Positions 24,856 through 32,506 of a DNA stretch of 37,929 nt are shown here, in pieces. The position numbers were made by a program, and so were the translations under genes. Positions within the stretch are counted from its first letter, which is position 1. The number at the start of each line of letters is the position of its first letter. A model generated the notes under the pieces. The model saw only the letters and a list, made by a program, of their open reading frames with translations, was not told the DNA's origin and did no database searches. Origin of the DNA: UMGS1783 sp900555065 (lineage in GTDB: Bacteria; Bacillota; Clostridia; Oscillospirales; UMGS1783); the NCBI GenBank assembly GCA_937991645.1, contig CALKPL010000046.1:1-37929 (forward strand), given 5' to 3'.

Positions 24856-25832
24856 AACGAAGGCTCGCATTGACGGTAAACGTCCAGCAGCCGCAGTACG
24901 CGGATCTGCTCGGCCCGCTCTACGACGCGGGTATGGAGATCGACTATATAGAGCTGATGAGCACCACCGACCAGGACAGAGTCGCAAGGGAGCTGCGGGG
25001 CTACGACTATGTGCTGGCCGCAAGCGAGATTTACGGCGATACGTCCATTCCGCGCCTGGCGGACAGCCTCAAGCTGATCGCGCGCAACGGCGTGGGCGTG
25101 GAGAGCGTGGACATCGGCCTGTGCACCGAATACAACATCGCGGTTGCGAACATGCCGGGCATGAACGCCGACGGCGTGGGCGAATACTGTATCTCCGCCC
25201 TGCTTGCGCTGCTGCGCAACGTCTGCAAAAACAACGCCGCCATGCACGCGGGGCAGTGGCGCGGTTTTCCGGGCCGGTCCCTTACGGGCACGCTCGGCCT
25301 GATCGGCTTCGGCGCGATCGCCCAGTCCTTCGCGCGCTTCTGCGCCGGCTTTCCCGTGGACGTCGTCGCCTACGACATGAACCCCAACCCGGCGCGCGCC
25401 GCGGAATTGGGCGTGACGCTCGTGTCCCTGGAGGAACTGCTCGCGCGGGCCGACTTTGTCAGCCTGCACCTGCCCCTGACCGGGTCCACCCGCCATTTTG
25501 TGGACGGCGCGATGTTTTCGCGCATGAAGCGGGGCGCGTATTTCATCAACACCAGCCGCGGTCCCGTTGCGGACGAACAGGCGCTGATCCGGGCCCTGCA
25601 GGACGGACAGCTCCAGGGCGCCGTGCTCGACGTGTTTGAGACGGAGCCGGTCGATCCGGACAACCCGCTGCTCGCGATGGACAACGTCATGCTCTCGTCG
25701 CACACGGCGGCGGGCAGCCTGCACGCGCAGCGCAAAGTACTGCAGGCCTGTTGCGACACCATTCTGGACTACCACCGCGGCACCCTGCGCGGCAACGTCA
25801 TCAACCGGGACAAAGTCACGGTCCGTGGATAA
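24852..25832 (+). CDS. D-2-hydroxyacid dehydrogenase (phosphoglycerate-dehydrogenase-like)
   Basis: The product is a 326-residue NAD-dependent 2-hydroxyacid dehydrogenase. The Rossmann motif is LGLIGFGAIAQSFA. Catalytic Arg lies in FINTSRGPVADEQAL, Glu in LDVFETEPVDPDNPL and His in MLSSHTAAGSLHAQ. The N-terminal substrate domain ends with LIARNGVGVESVDI. Unlike SerA there is no ACT regulatory domain. Coupled to the aldolase, it could reduce the 2-oxo product or oxidise the hydroxyacid feeding it. AGGCG is a weak ribosome site, consistent with translational coupling. Confidence 0.92.
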   Translation: MKRRLALTVNVQQPQYADLLGPLYDAGMEIDYIELMSTTDQDRVARELRGYDYVLAASEIYGDTSIPRLADSLKLIARNGVGVESVDIGLCTEYNIAVANMPGMNADGVGEYCISALLALLRNVCKNNAAMHAGQWRGFPGRSLTGTLGLIGFGAIAQSFARFCAGFPVDVVAYDMNPNPARAAELGVTLVSLEELLARADFVSLHLPLTGSTRHFVDGAMFSRMKRGAYFINTSRGPVADEQALIRALQDGQLQGAVLDVFETEPVDPDNPLLAMDNVMLSSHTAAGSLHAQRKVLQACCDTILDYHRGTLRGNVINRDKVTVRG

Positions 25833-25847
25833 AATTAAACGGGGATA

Positions 25848-25876
25848 TGGACATTTGCGCCCGTATCTGGTATAAT
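25848..25876 (+). promoter_or_regulatory. Sigma-A-like promoter of first small lipoprotein
   Basis: TGGACA (25848-25853), 17-bp spacer and a perfect TATAAT (25871-25876) lie 33 bp before the start. Confidence 0.7.
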
Positions 25877-25909
25877 TACGCAGATATTAATTTTAAGAGG
25901 AGAAGAACC

Positions 25910-26524
25910 ATGAAAAGAACGCTTTCCATCCTGCTTGCCGTGATGATGCTTTTGTCGGTCGCGGCCTGCAACAATACGCCCGCTTCCCCCAAGCTGACCC
26001 GCGGCACCTGGACGGGAGACGAATACGCCAACGAATTTGCCGGTATCCGCTTCACGATTCCTGACGGCTTCGTCAAGCTCAGCGACGAAGAACTCTCCGA
26101 AGCGCTTTCCCTCGGCCAGGAGTTCATCGACGCGACCGAAGACGAACTGAAGCTTGCCGAGCTCAATACGGTGTATGACGCGATGGTGCAGGACCCCTCC
26201 ACGGGCGTCAACGTAATCATCATGTTTGAAAAGGTTACGAGCATCCAGGGCGGCGATAAGATGACCGCCGAAGATTATGTCTCGATCCTGACCGACCAGC
26301 TCAAGAACCAGACCAGCTTCAACTATGAAATCAGCGAGGCGAAGACAGAGGAGTTCTGCGGCGAGGAGTATGTCACCTTTGAGGCCGAGATGGTGGATTA
26401 CCAGACTTTCCAGAAGATGTACGTCCGCAAGATCGGCAACTACTTTGCAGGGATTACCTTCAGCGGCAACGCCGCTGCCGAGAACGGCTACCAGACCCTG
26501 ATCGACGCGTTCCAGGCCTATTAA
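25910..26524 (+). CDS. Uncharacterised lipoprotein A
   Basis: The product is 204 residues. The signal peptide ends in lipobox SVAAC, followed by TRGTWTGDEYANEFAGIRFTI, which opens a compact alpha/beta domain of unknown function seen in many clostridial lipoproteins (a psbP-like or DUF-type fold is possible but not shown). The ATG at 25910 follows AGAGGAGAAG and places the signal peptide at the N-terminus. The gene downstream encodes a diverged paralogue. A terminator follows. Confidence 0.85.
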   Translation: MKRTLSILLAVMMLLSVAACNNTPASPKLTRGTWTGDEYANEFAGIRFTIPDGFVKLSDEELSEALSLGQEFIDATEDELKLAELNTVYDAMVQDPSTGVNVIIMFEKVTSIQGGDKMTAEDYVSILTDQLKNQTSFNYEISEAKTEEFCGEEYVTFEAEMVDYQTFQKMYVRKIGNYFAGITFSGNAAAENGYQTLIDAFQAY

Positions 26525-26545
26525 GCCGGAACCTGTGCAAAACGC

Positions 26546-26586
26546 GGCGTCTCGTCCCCTTGTGTGGGGGCGGGGCGCCCTTTTTT
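26546..26586 (+). terminator. Terminator of lipoprotein A gene
   Basis: GGCGTCTCGTCCCC (26546-26559) pairs with the GGGGCGGGGCGCC arm (about 26567-26579), followed by TTTTTT. Confidence 0.8.
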
Positions 26587-26587
26587 G

Positions 26588-26616
26588 TTGCAAAATATAA
26601 AAAAACATGGTAAAAT
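26588..26616 (+). promoter_or_regulatory. Sigma-A-like promoter of lipoprotein B
   Basis: TTGCAA (26588-26593), 17-bp A-rich spacer and TAAAAT (26611-26616) start within the tail of the preceding terminator. Confidence 0.65.
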
Positions 26617-26646
26617 AGCCTGAAACTGAGCGAAAGAAGGCCGTAT

Positions 26647-27144
26647 ATGAAAAGACAGTGGGCGACCTGCCTGTGCGCAGCGCTTGCAGTGCTGTGCGTT
26701 GGGTGCAGCAGCGTGTTCGATCCGGGCGTGCCCAAAGCGCTGGGCGAATGGGACGGGCGCGAGTATACAAATGCGTTTTTTGAGATTGCGCTCGCGCCGG
26801 GCGAGAGCTGGTCCGTTTCGGAAAACACCGGCGAGCCCACCGAGCGGGACGGCTATTACCGGCGGTTGGAGGGCGTGCACGTGCGCGGCGAATCGAGCTT
26901 TACAATCGCCTTTTATGCAGTCAACGCCGCGGACGGCAAGGACCTGGACGAACTGGCCGGGACGCAGCCGGAATTTGTTATATTGGCAGGGCAAAACTAT
27001 GCCGTCGTACAGCGTGAGGCGGCCGGACGGCTCGAGACGCATTATTACAGGCAGGAGAGCGACGTTGTGCTGGACTTCTGCGTTTATGGCGACGTAATGA
27101 GCGCGGAGCTTGTAGAACTCCGCGCCGCATTGCGCACGCCGTAG
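26647..27144 (+). CDS. Uncharacterised lipoprotein B, paralogue of A
   Basis: The product is 165 residues with lipobox LCVGC. The mature start ALGEWDGREYTNAFFEIALAP parallels TRGTWTGDEYANEFAGIRFTI of lipoprotein A, and both are followed by a similar strand-rich domain, so the two genes are a diverged tandem pair. Lipoprotein B is shorter and lacks part of the middle region of A. GAAAGAAGG precedes the ATG. Function unknown. Confidence 0.82.
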   Translation: MKRQWATCLCAALAVLCVGCSSVFDPGVPKALGEWDGREYTNAFFEIALAPGESWSVSENTGEPTERDGYYRRLEGVHVRGESSFTIAFYAVNAADGKDLDELAGTQPEFVILAGQNYAVVQREAAGRLETHYYRQESDVVLDFCVYGDVMSAELVELRAALRTP

Positions 27145-27150
27145 CATATC

Positions 27151-27197
27151 GAGCAGAAAAAAGTAGGGGAACCACCCGGTTCCCCTGCTTTTTTTCT
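27151..27197 (+). terminator. Long-stem terminator of lipoprotein B gene
   Basis: About 21 nt beginning GCAGAAAAAAG (27151) pair with the arm ending CTTTTTTTCTGC (27197) around the loop ACCC. The stem includes the T-run. Confidence 0.85.
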
Positions 27198-27359
27198 GCG
27201 CACTGTCCGCGCCGCGCCCTGCACGAACGCCCGCCGCAATCGTTGGCGGCCGGGTTCAGCGCCGCAGTCCGCGCCGTGCCGAACGCCGTGTCTGCAATGC
27301 GGCGCGGCGCGAAGGCATGCAACGCGCCGGCGCTCCGGACGGACTGCGCCATCATGATC

Positions 27360-27399
27360 ACAAAAGAAAAGGATAGCCGCAGGTTTCTGCGCGCTATCC
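27360..27399 (-). terminator. Terminator of the dlt-like operon
   Basis: On the minus strand GGATAGCGCGCAG pairs with CTGCGGCTATCC (27371-27399) and is followed by TTTTCTTTT. It marks the end of the operon ending with SGNH copy 1. Confidence 0.8.
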
Positions 27400-27409
27400 C
27401 CGTCTGTCC

Positions 27410-28456
27410 TCAGGACGCTTCTGGATACAGATCTGCACGACGCTCTTCCATTTCGGCCTGAAATCGTTCGTAATCCGCATTCAAGGTAGAAGCGACTGTC
27501 TCATCCCCCCTGCGGTCCGGTATCTGATAGTGCTCCACCAGATAATCGGCCAAATACTGTGAAGTTTTCACGGCCCCATACGTGTTAATGTGCGTAGCGT
27601 TGTAGAAATCCGTCTGTACGTCCACGCCGGCGGCGTCCCATACGTCGTCAAGATTAAAATCCAGATAATCCACGCCATATTCGTCGGCCAACTGCTGTAT
27701 GGCCAGATATTCCGCATAGGTCCAGTCAACCCGCGGCGCGGTGAGCAAAAGCACTTTGCAGCCCTTTTCCAAACACGCTTCAATCGCTTTCCCATAGTAG
27801 TAAGCAGAATCCTCGTTGACTGCCGCCGGCTGATCTACCGGCGTCATATTGCGCTGGTCTTCCAGGACTTCTAACTTGTAAACAGGCAAATATCCTCTTG
27901 TGTAATGGAACTCCCGATAAAATACATCTTCATTGAGAGATGCCCACCGGTCATGGTGTCGAATAATCGGGAAAAGGTAGTCAAACCAGGTTTGGTAATC
28001 GCTTTTCTGCACAATGGCGCTAATTGCTTCCAGTTTTTGCTTTGAAAGCCTGCGGGTATCCATTGTGGCGCGCAGATAAGACTCATTTTCTTCCTTGTCG
28101 ACATCATATTCGTCAAATAAATACATCGTACCTATAATGACTACTTCAGGGTTCTGATATTCCAGTCCTTCCGTCACGTTATAGTATGTGATCAGCGGCG
28201 CCTGCACACTTGTACAACGGGAATAAGAGGTAATTCCCTGCGCATCCCACATAACAAGAGGCGATACGCTCACCAGCAGTGAACTGCTCCCCACCGTCAT
28301 AACGTCGATTGCATCTTCGGGAAGCGCATAAAAGGTTTCCGACTGATTTGTGGTTGTTCCCCAATACGGAGTCAGCAGACGGGTAAAGCCGAGACCCATC
28401 GCAAAAAACAGCAATAGGAATACGATCGGCTTTGCAATCATTTTCCATTTCCCCAT
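27410..28456 (-). CDS. SGNH/DltD-like membrane protein, copy 1
   Basis: The product is 348 residues. One N-terminal membrane anchor (PIVFLLLFFAMGLGF) is followed by an extracytoplasmic SGNH-hydrolase-like domain. VGSSSLLVSVSPLVMW carries the nucleophile-type Ser and TDFYNATHINTYGAVK the block V His; the position usually held by Asp in DxxH reads Asn (NATH). It accompanies MBOAT acyltransferases as DltD accompanies DltB, and probably helps pass acyl groups to a surface polymer. GAGGAGGGG precedes the ATG. It is a tandem duplicate of the gene at 28705, equal in length, nearly identical over residues 216-320 and more diverged in the middle. Confidence 0.85.
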   Translation of the reverse strand: MGKWKMIAKPIVFLLLFFAMGLGFTRLLTPYWGTTTNQSETFYALPEDAIDVMTVGSSSLLVSVSPLVMWDAQGITSYSRCTSVQAPLITYYNVTEGLEYQNPEVVIIGTMYLFDEYDVDKEENESYLRATMDTRRLSKQKLEAISAIVQKSDYQTWFDYLFPIIRHHDRWASLNEDVFYREFHYTRGYLPVYKLEVLEDQRNMTPVDQPAAVNEDSAYYYGKAIEACLEKGCKVLLLTAPRVDWTYAEYLAIQQLADEYGVDYLDFNLDDVWDAAGVDVQTDFYNATHINTYGAVKTSQYLADYLVEHYQIPDRRGDETVASTLNADYERFQAEMEERRADLYPEAS

Positions 28457-28468
28457 AAAGTCCCCTCC

Positions 28469-28583
28469 TCAGAAACCATTGTAAATGAACATATTGGCGT
28501 CGAAACCAATCCTATAAACGCCTAAAATAATCATGAACGGCAGTCAAATTAACAATCCGGCGGAACACAATACACGGCTGCCA
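28469..28583 (-). pseudogene. Remnant of the MBOAT gene 3' end between SGNH copies
   Basis: The minus strand here resembles the last about 35 codons of the intact MBOAT gene: IVFRRIVNLTAV, then after a 5-nt loss of frame VYRIGFDANMFIYNGF and stop, against IVFRWAVYLTAV and VYGIGFDAASFIYQGF. It stands at the same distance from SGNH copy 1 as the real MBOAT end does from copy 2. It is therefore the dead edge of the duplicated unit. Confidence 0.85.
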
Positions 28584-28687
28584 GTGATATATAAAAACCG
28601 TCGCTCTCCCCGCTATAGGGGTATTTTAGTGCGCGGCAGGATATCGAATCCCCAAACGCTCCGCCTTCCTCAATCTTCTGTCTGCAC
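28584..28687. other. Unique spacer between duplicated units
   Basis: About 100 bp not shared by the two units. It contains a short CCCC-GCTATA-GGGG hairpin and no gene. Confidence 0.4.
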
Positions 28688-29881
28688 GCTATCCCCGTCT
28701 GTCCTCAGGGCTCTTCCGGAAACAGTTCTGCGCGGCGCTCTTCCATTTCGGTTCGAAACCTCTCATAATCCGCATTATAGGCAGCGGCCACAGTTTCGTC
28801 GGTCCGGCGGTCCGGTATCTGATAGTGCTCCGCCAAGTAATCCGCTAAATACTGTGAAATTTTCACGGCCCCATACGCGTTAATGTGCGTAGCGTTGTAG
28901 AAATCCGTCTGTACATCCACGCCGGCGGCGTCCCATACGACGTCAAGATTAAAATCCAGATAATCCACGCCATACTCGTCGGCCAACTGCTGTATGGCCA
29001 GATATTCCGCATAGGTCCAGTCAGCCCGCGGCGCGGTCAGCAGAAGCGCTTTGCAGCCCTTTTCCAAACACGCTTCAATCGCTTTCCCATAGTAGTAAGC
29101 AGAATCCTCGTCGACTGCCGCAGGCCGTTCTGCCGGCGTCATATTGCGCTGGTCTTCTACTATCTCTAACTTATAAATAGTATTCTGTCCCCTGGTGTAA
29201 TGGTGATCCTGTTCAAACGAATTTTCAGTGATGGAAGCCCACCGGCCATGGTGCCGTAACAGAGGAAAAAGGTAATCGCTCCAGGTTTGAAACTCGCTTT
29301 TTTGAACAATGGCGCCAATTGCTTCCAGCTTTTGTTTTGAAAGCCTGCGGGTATCCAATACGGCGCGCAGCCCGGGCTCACGGTCCGTATGGTCTACATC
29401 ATACTCCTGAAATAAGTACATCATACCGATAATTACCACTTCAGGGTTTTGATATTCCAGTCCCTCCGCCACGTTATAGTATGTGATCAGCGGCGCCTGC
29501 ACGCTCGAGCTGCGGGAAAAGGAAGTAATTCCGTGAGATCCCCACATGGCAAGCGGAGATACGCCGGACCGCAACGAACTGCTTCCCACAATCATGACAT
29601 CAATCGAATCCGCAGGAAGATCATAAAAGGTTGCTGACTGATTCGTGCTTGACTCCCAGAACGGGGTTAACAAACGGGTAAAGCCAAGCCCCATCGCCAA
29701 AAACAGTAACAGGAATACGATCGGCTTTGCAATCATTTTCCATTTTCCCATAAGATCTTTTCCTCAGAAGCCCTGGTAGATAAACGAAGCGGCGTCGAAA
29801 CCGATCCCATAAACACCGAAGATAATCACGGCGTAAACAGCCGTTAAATACACGGCCCAACGAAACACAATGTTCTGCCGG
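28688..29881. repeat. Tandem duplication unit 2 (partner 27391-28583)
   Basis: This is the second copy of the same unit, in which the MBOAT 3' end is part of the intact gene. The shared left end is GCTATCCCCGTCTGTCCTCA at about 28691. Confidence 0.8.
28705..29751 (-). CDS. SGNH/DltD-like membrane protein, copy 2
   Basis: The product is 348 residues with the same architecture as copy 1: membrane anchor PIVFLLLFLAMGLGF, VGSSSLRSGVSPLAMW, and TDFYNATHINAYGAVK with the same Asn at the DxxH position. It starts 12 bp after the MBOAT stop, with GAGGAAAAG as ribosome site, so it is the gene in the original position; copy 1 lies downstream. Differences cluster at residues about 30-80, 117-135 and 170-215, which may mean the two copies have taken different substrates or partners. 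Confidence 0.85.
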   Translation of the reverse strand: MGKWKMIAKPIVFLLLFLAMGLGFTRLLTPFWESSTNQSATFYDLPADSIDVMIVGSSSLRSGVSPLAMWGSHGITSFSRSSSVQAPLITYYNVAEGLEYQNPEVVIIGMMYLFQEYDVDHTDREPGLRAVLDTRRLSKQKLEAIGAIVQKSEFQTWSDYLFPLLRHHGRWASITENSFEQDHHYTRGQNTIYKLEIVEDQRNMTPAERPAAVDEDSAYYYGKAIEACLEKGCKALLLTAPRADWTYAEYLAIQQLADEYGVDYLDFNLDVVWDAAGVDVQTDFYNATHINAYGAVKISQYLADYLAEHYQIPDRRTDETVAAAYNADYERFRTEMEERRAELFPEEP

Positions 29882-31374
29882 TCCAAAGATTCCCGCAGCT
29901 TGTACCCCTTTTCCTGCAAAAGGCTGACCACAAAGAACACGAAAATCGCAAGGATAAGCAAATGAAAATTATTCGCGTCTAAACCCATTTCATATAAGGA
30001 ACCGTCCACCAGTACCCATGGGTTAAACGTGGTAAAGGTGGATAAAAGCATGGAACACGCCGCGCGAAATCCTTCAGCCAGGGCGAAATACTTCCCAATA
30101 AACACCAGGAAAAAGGTGGTGAGTAAACGGAACAGGCCCCAACTGAACGTATGGGTATTCACAAGCTTATGCTTATCATTGAAATTCTCCAAAAGGGGAG
30201 AAAATAAAATTCCTAACATGATAAGGCCGCCATTGTACACGCCGAACATGATATATTTCCAACTGGCGCCATGCCAAATACCTACCAGAAGGAATACAAT
30301 CCCCATGGCAATACAGGTGGGGATCTGTTTACCCCAGTAGTTCCCAAACCATTTTCTGGTCTTTTTCCCTAACTTGGCGAACGCTTTGGACAGCGAGATC
30401 GGGTAAAGGACATAGTCCTTCATCCACGAACCCAATGTGATGTGCCACCTGCGCCAGTATTCTGCAATCGATTTTGCAAAATGCGGCCGCCGGAAATTTT
30501 GCACCATCTCAATGCCGCAGCATTCCGCAATACCGATGGAAATATCCATTCCGCCGGAAAAGTCGGCATAGACCTGCGCCATAAAGACAAGAACCGTAAC
30601 GGCGATTTCCAGGCCGGCAAAATCCGCACGATTCTGCAAAACATAGCTGGTCAGGATCGCGGCTCTGTCCGCAATCACCAGCTTTTTGAAGTAACCCCAT
30701 AAAATCAGTTCCACCCCATGTTTGAACCGGGTATAATCGAATTTATGCGGCGCGTACAGCTGATGGGCAAGCTGGTCGTACCGGCTGATCGGCCCCTGCA
30801 CAATTTGCGGAAAAAACGAAACAAACAACGCAAATTTAGCAAGGTTGCGGTCAGGCGCATATTTGCCGCGGTACACATCGATCAAATAACCCATCGCCTG
30901 AAAGGTGTAAAACGAAATACCCAGCGGCAGCAGCAGCTCCAGTTGTGGAACGGATGCGTCCATATGCAGCTTGCCGAATAGAGCGGTTACATTTTCGGCA
31001 AAAAAGTTAAAGTATTTCAGGAATGCCAAAACGCCGAAGTTCAGGATTAACCCACTCGCCAGAATCCAGCGTTTTTTTCGGATATAACGATTTTTCAGTA
31101 CAGTTTTTTCTTCTCTGGTAAGCGACTCTTTACGCGCAGCCAGATCCGCCTTGTAACTGTCGTTTGTTTTCCCAAGCCATAACCCGACCAAAAACACTGT
31201 TACAGTGGTTAAAACCAGAAACGGAACAAATTTCCAACCGGCAGCTATGTAAAAGACATAGCTGCCGATCAAGAGCACAACCCATTGCATCCGTTTCGGG
31301 AGCAGGAAATACAGCAAGAACATCACACAGACAAACGCCAGAAACGTGATGGAGATATACGACAATATAGTCAC
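29764..31374 (-). CDS. MBOAT family O-acyltransferase (DltB/AlgI-like)
   Basis: The product is a 536-residue multipass membrane protein. Family hallmarks are SFYTFQAMGYLIDVYRGK, FPQIVQGPISRYDQLAHQL, EYWRRWHITLGSWMKDYVLY and the catalytic His in FLLVGIWHGASWKY. MBOAT proteins of this branch take an acyl group from a carrier in the cytosol and deliver it across the membrane to a polymer. The open frame starts with GTG at 31374; the GAGGTG that overlaps it could instead be the ribosome site for a TTG at 31365, giving a protein three residues shorter. It lies between the carrier protein and SGNH genes. Confidence 0.92.
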   Translation of the reverse strand: MTILSYISITFLAFVCVMFLLYFLLPKRMQWVVLLIGSYVFYIAAGWKFVPFLVLTTVTVFLVGLWLGKTNDSYKADLAARKESLTREEKTVLKNRYIRKKRWILASGLILNFGVLAFLKYFNFFAENVTALFGKLHMDASVPQLELLLPLGISFYTFQAMGYLIDVYRGKYAPDRNLAKFALFVSFFPQIVQGPISRYDQLAHQLYAPHKFDYTRFKHGVELILWGYFKKLVIADRAAILTSYVLQNRADFAGLEIAVTVLVFMAQVYADFSGGMDISIGIAECCGIEMVQNFRRPHFAKSIAEYWRRWHITLGSWMKDYVLYPISLSKAFAKLGKKTRKWFGNYWGKQIPTCIAMGIVFLLVGIWHGASWKYIMFGVYNGGLIMLGILFSPLLENFNDKHKLVNTHTFSWGLFRLLTTFFLVFIGKYFALAEGFRAACSMLLSTFTTFNPWVLVDGSLYEMGLDANNFHLLILAIFVFFVVSLLQEKGYKLRESLDRQNIVFRWAVYLTAVYAVIIFGVYGIGFDAASFIYQGF

Positions 31375-31404
31375 CTCAATCGGATTTTCATCGTGAAAAT
31401 GCTG

Positions 31405-31635
31405 TTAGCCTTCTTCCTGCAACCGGGTAATCAGCGCCATCATGGCGGCGGCAGAATTAAAGTTTTCCGGGAGTAGGTCTTCCACGCCGATTTGGACGTC
31501 AAACGCTTCGTTCACTTCGCCAACCAACGTAATAATGTCAAAGGAATCCAGGATTTCGTCGTCAATCAGCTTGTCCGCCGTGTTAAAATCAATGTCCGGG
31601 CGAAGGTTGGTTAAAATGTTCATCAGTTCTTCCAT
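31405..31635 (-). CDS. Acyl carrier protein (DltC-like)
   Basis: The product is 76 residues. The phosphopantetheine attachment Ser lies in EILDSFDIITLVGEV, the typical DSxx of carrier proteins at the start of helix 2. AAGGAG precedes the ATG. It sits between GNAT and MBOAT genes and downstream of the adenylation enzyme, so it should carry the activated acid. It resembles DltC and other stand-alone peptidyl/acyl carriers rather than the fatty-acid AcpP. Confidence 0.9.
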   Translation of the reverse strand: MEELMNILTNLRPDIDFNTADKLIDDEILDSFDIITLVGEVNEAFDVQIGVEDLLPENFNSAAAMMALITRLQEEG

Positions 31636-31649
31636 GGTATAAATCTCCT

Positions 31650-32505
31650 TTATTTATAATGATGCAGCAGGTACTGCTGCGAATAAGTGCCGTCAAACTG
31701 ATAGCCGTTGCGCTGGTGAAACCGAATTGCGCCCTGATTGCTCTCCACCACCCACAACAGATGGTTTGAAATCTGACGCAACTGCGCAAGATAAAAATAA
31801 TGCCGGGTGAGCGCCTGGCCGATATGCCGGTTTCGGAACGCCGGCAAAACAGCTATATGCCAGATATATCCGGTGCTTTTCGTAAATCGGAACTGCGCCG
31901 CACCGACAACCTGGCCGGTTTCATCGTCTACCGCGCAATACAACTCGCCCGCCTGCATCGCCGCGTGTTGCTCGGCGTCTGAAGGCAGAAGATTCACAAG
32001 CGGATCGAACGAAGCCCGCCATACGGCCGCGACGTCGTCCAGTTCCACTTCGCCGGCCTGCGCGACAGAAATGTCGGCGACAGGCGAGAGGGCCTGCGCG
32101 TTATTTTGCATCCCGGCTTCCCGGCGTCTCATGCGCAGCGTGGTCGTATTATGCGTAAAACCCGCTTCCCGCCACCGGGCTTTGATCAACTCGGCTTTTT
32201 CATCTGCGTGGCGAAGCTGAGACTGCACAAACTCTATTACCACTGGCTTGTCCTTATCGATAGAACCGATAGGGTGCTGTGGGGACACGAAAAAATACAG
32301 ACGGTCATAAACGCCGCAATCCAGAAAAAACAACAGGCCGGCCGCGCAAACCCAATACGACAGCAGCCCTTTTTGCGTCGACTCCGCAATTTCCTGCGGC
32401 ATTAAAAAACAATTTGTAACACGGTCTGCATGGCGCGCATTGTTTTCTTTTATTAAGAGCGCTGTAGTGATTCAAGTCTTTAACCGGCATAAATTCCTGC
32501 GCCAT
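31650..32505 (-). CDS. GNAT-family acetyltransferase, split by an apparent frameshift
   Basis: The GNAT fold is clear in the C-terminal half: GELYCAVDDETGQVVGAAQF, IWHIAVLPAFRNRHIGQAL (acetyl-CoA loop) and VVESNQGAIRFHQRNGYQF. An N-terminal extension precedes it. The natural start is ATG at 32505, directly after the adenylation gene stop, giving MAQEFMPVKDLNHYSAL; the protein continues in a different frame from about 32454 as LIKENNARHADRVTNCFLM. One extra base in CTTA at about 32454-32457 explains the break. If the break is real, only 31650-32402 could be made as a shortened protein from an internal ATG with no clear ribosome site. In a dlt-like operon it might acylate the activated substrate or the polymer. 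Confidence 0.75.
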
Positions 32506-32506
32506 T

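Larger units (their letters stand above)
27391..28583. repeat. Tandem duplication unit 1 (partner 28688-29881)
   Basis: The unit spans about 20 bp beyond the SGNH stop codon (both copies share GCTATCCCCGTCTGTCCTCA), the SGNH gene, and the 3' end of the MBOAT gene. Boundaries are read by eye. Confidence 0.8.

Noticed and set aside
24441..25775. Long minus-strand open frame opposite the aldolase and dehydrogenase genes
   Set aside because: Both plus-strand genes have intact catalytic motifs; the antisense frame is a by-product of high GC.
32402..32505. Programmed ribosomal frameshifting in the GNAT gene
   Set aside because: No convincing slippery heptamer or downstream structure is seen at the junction; a simple extra base explains it.
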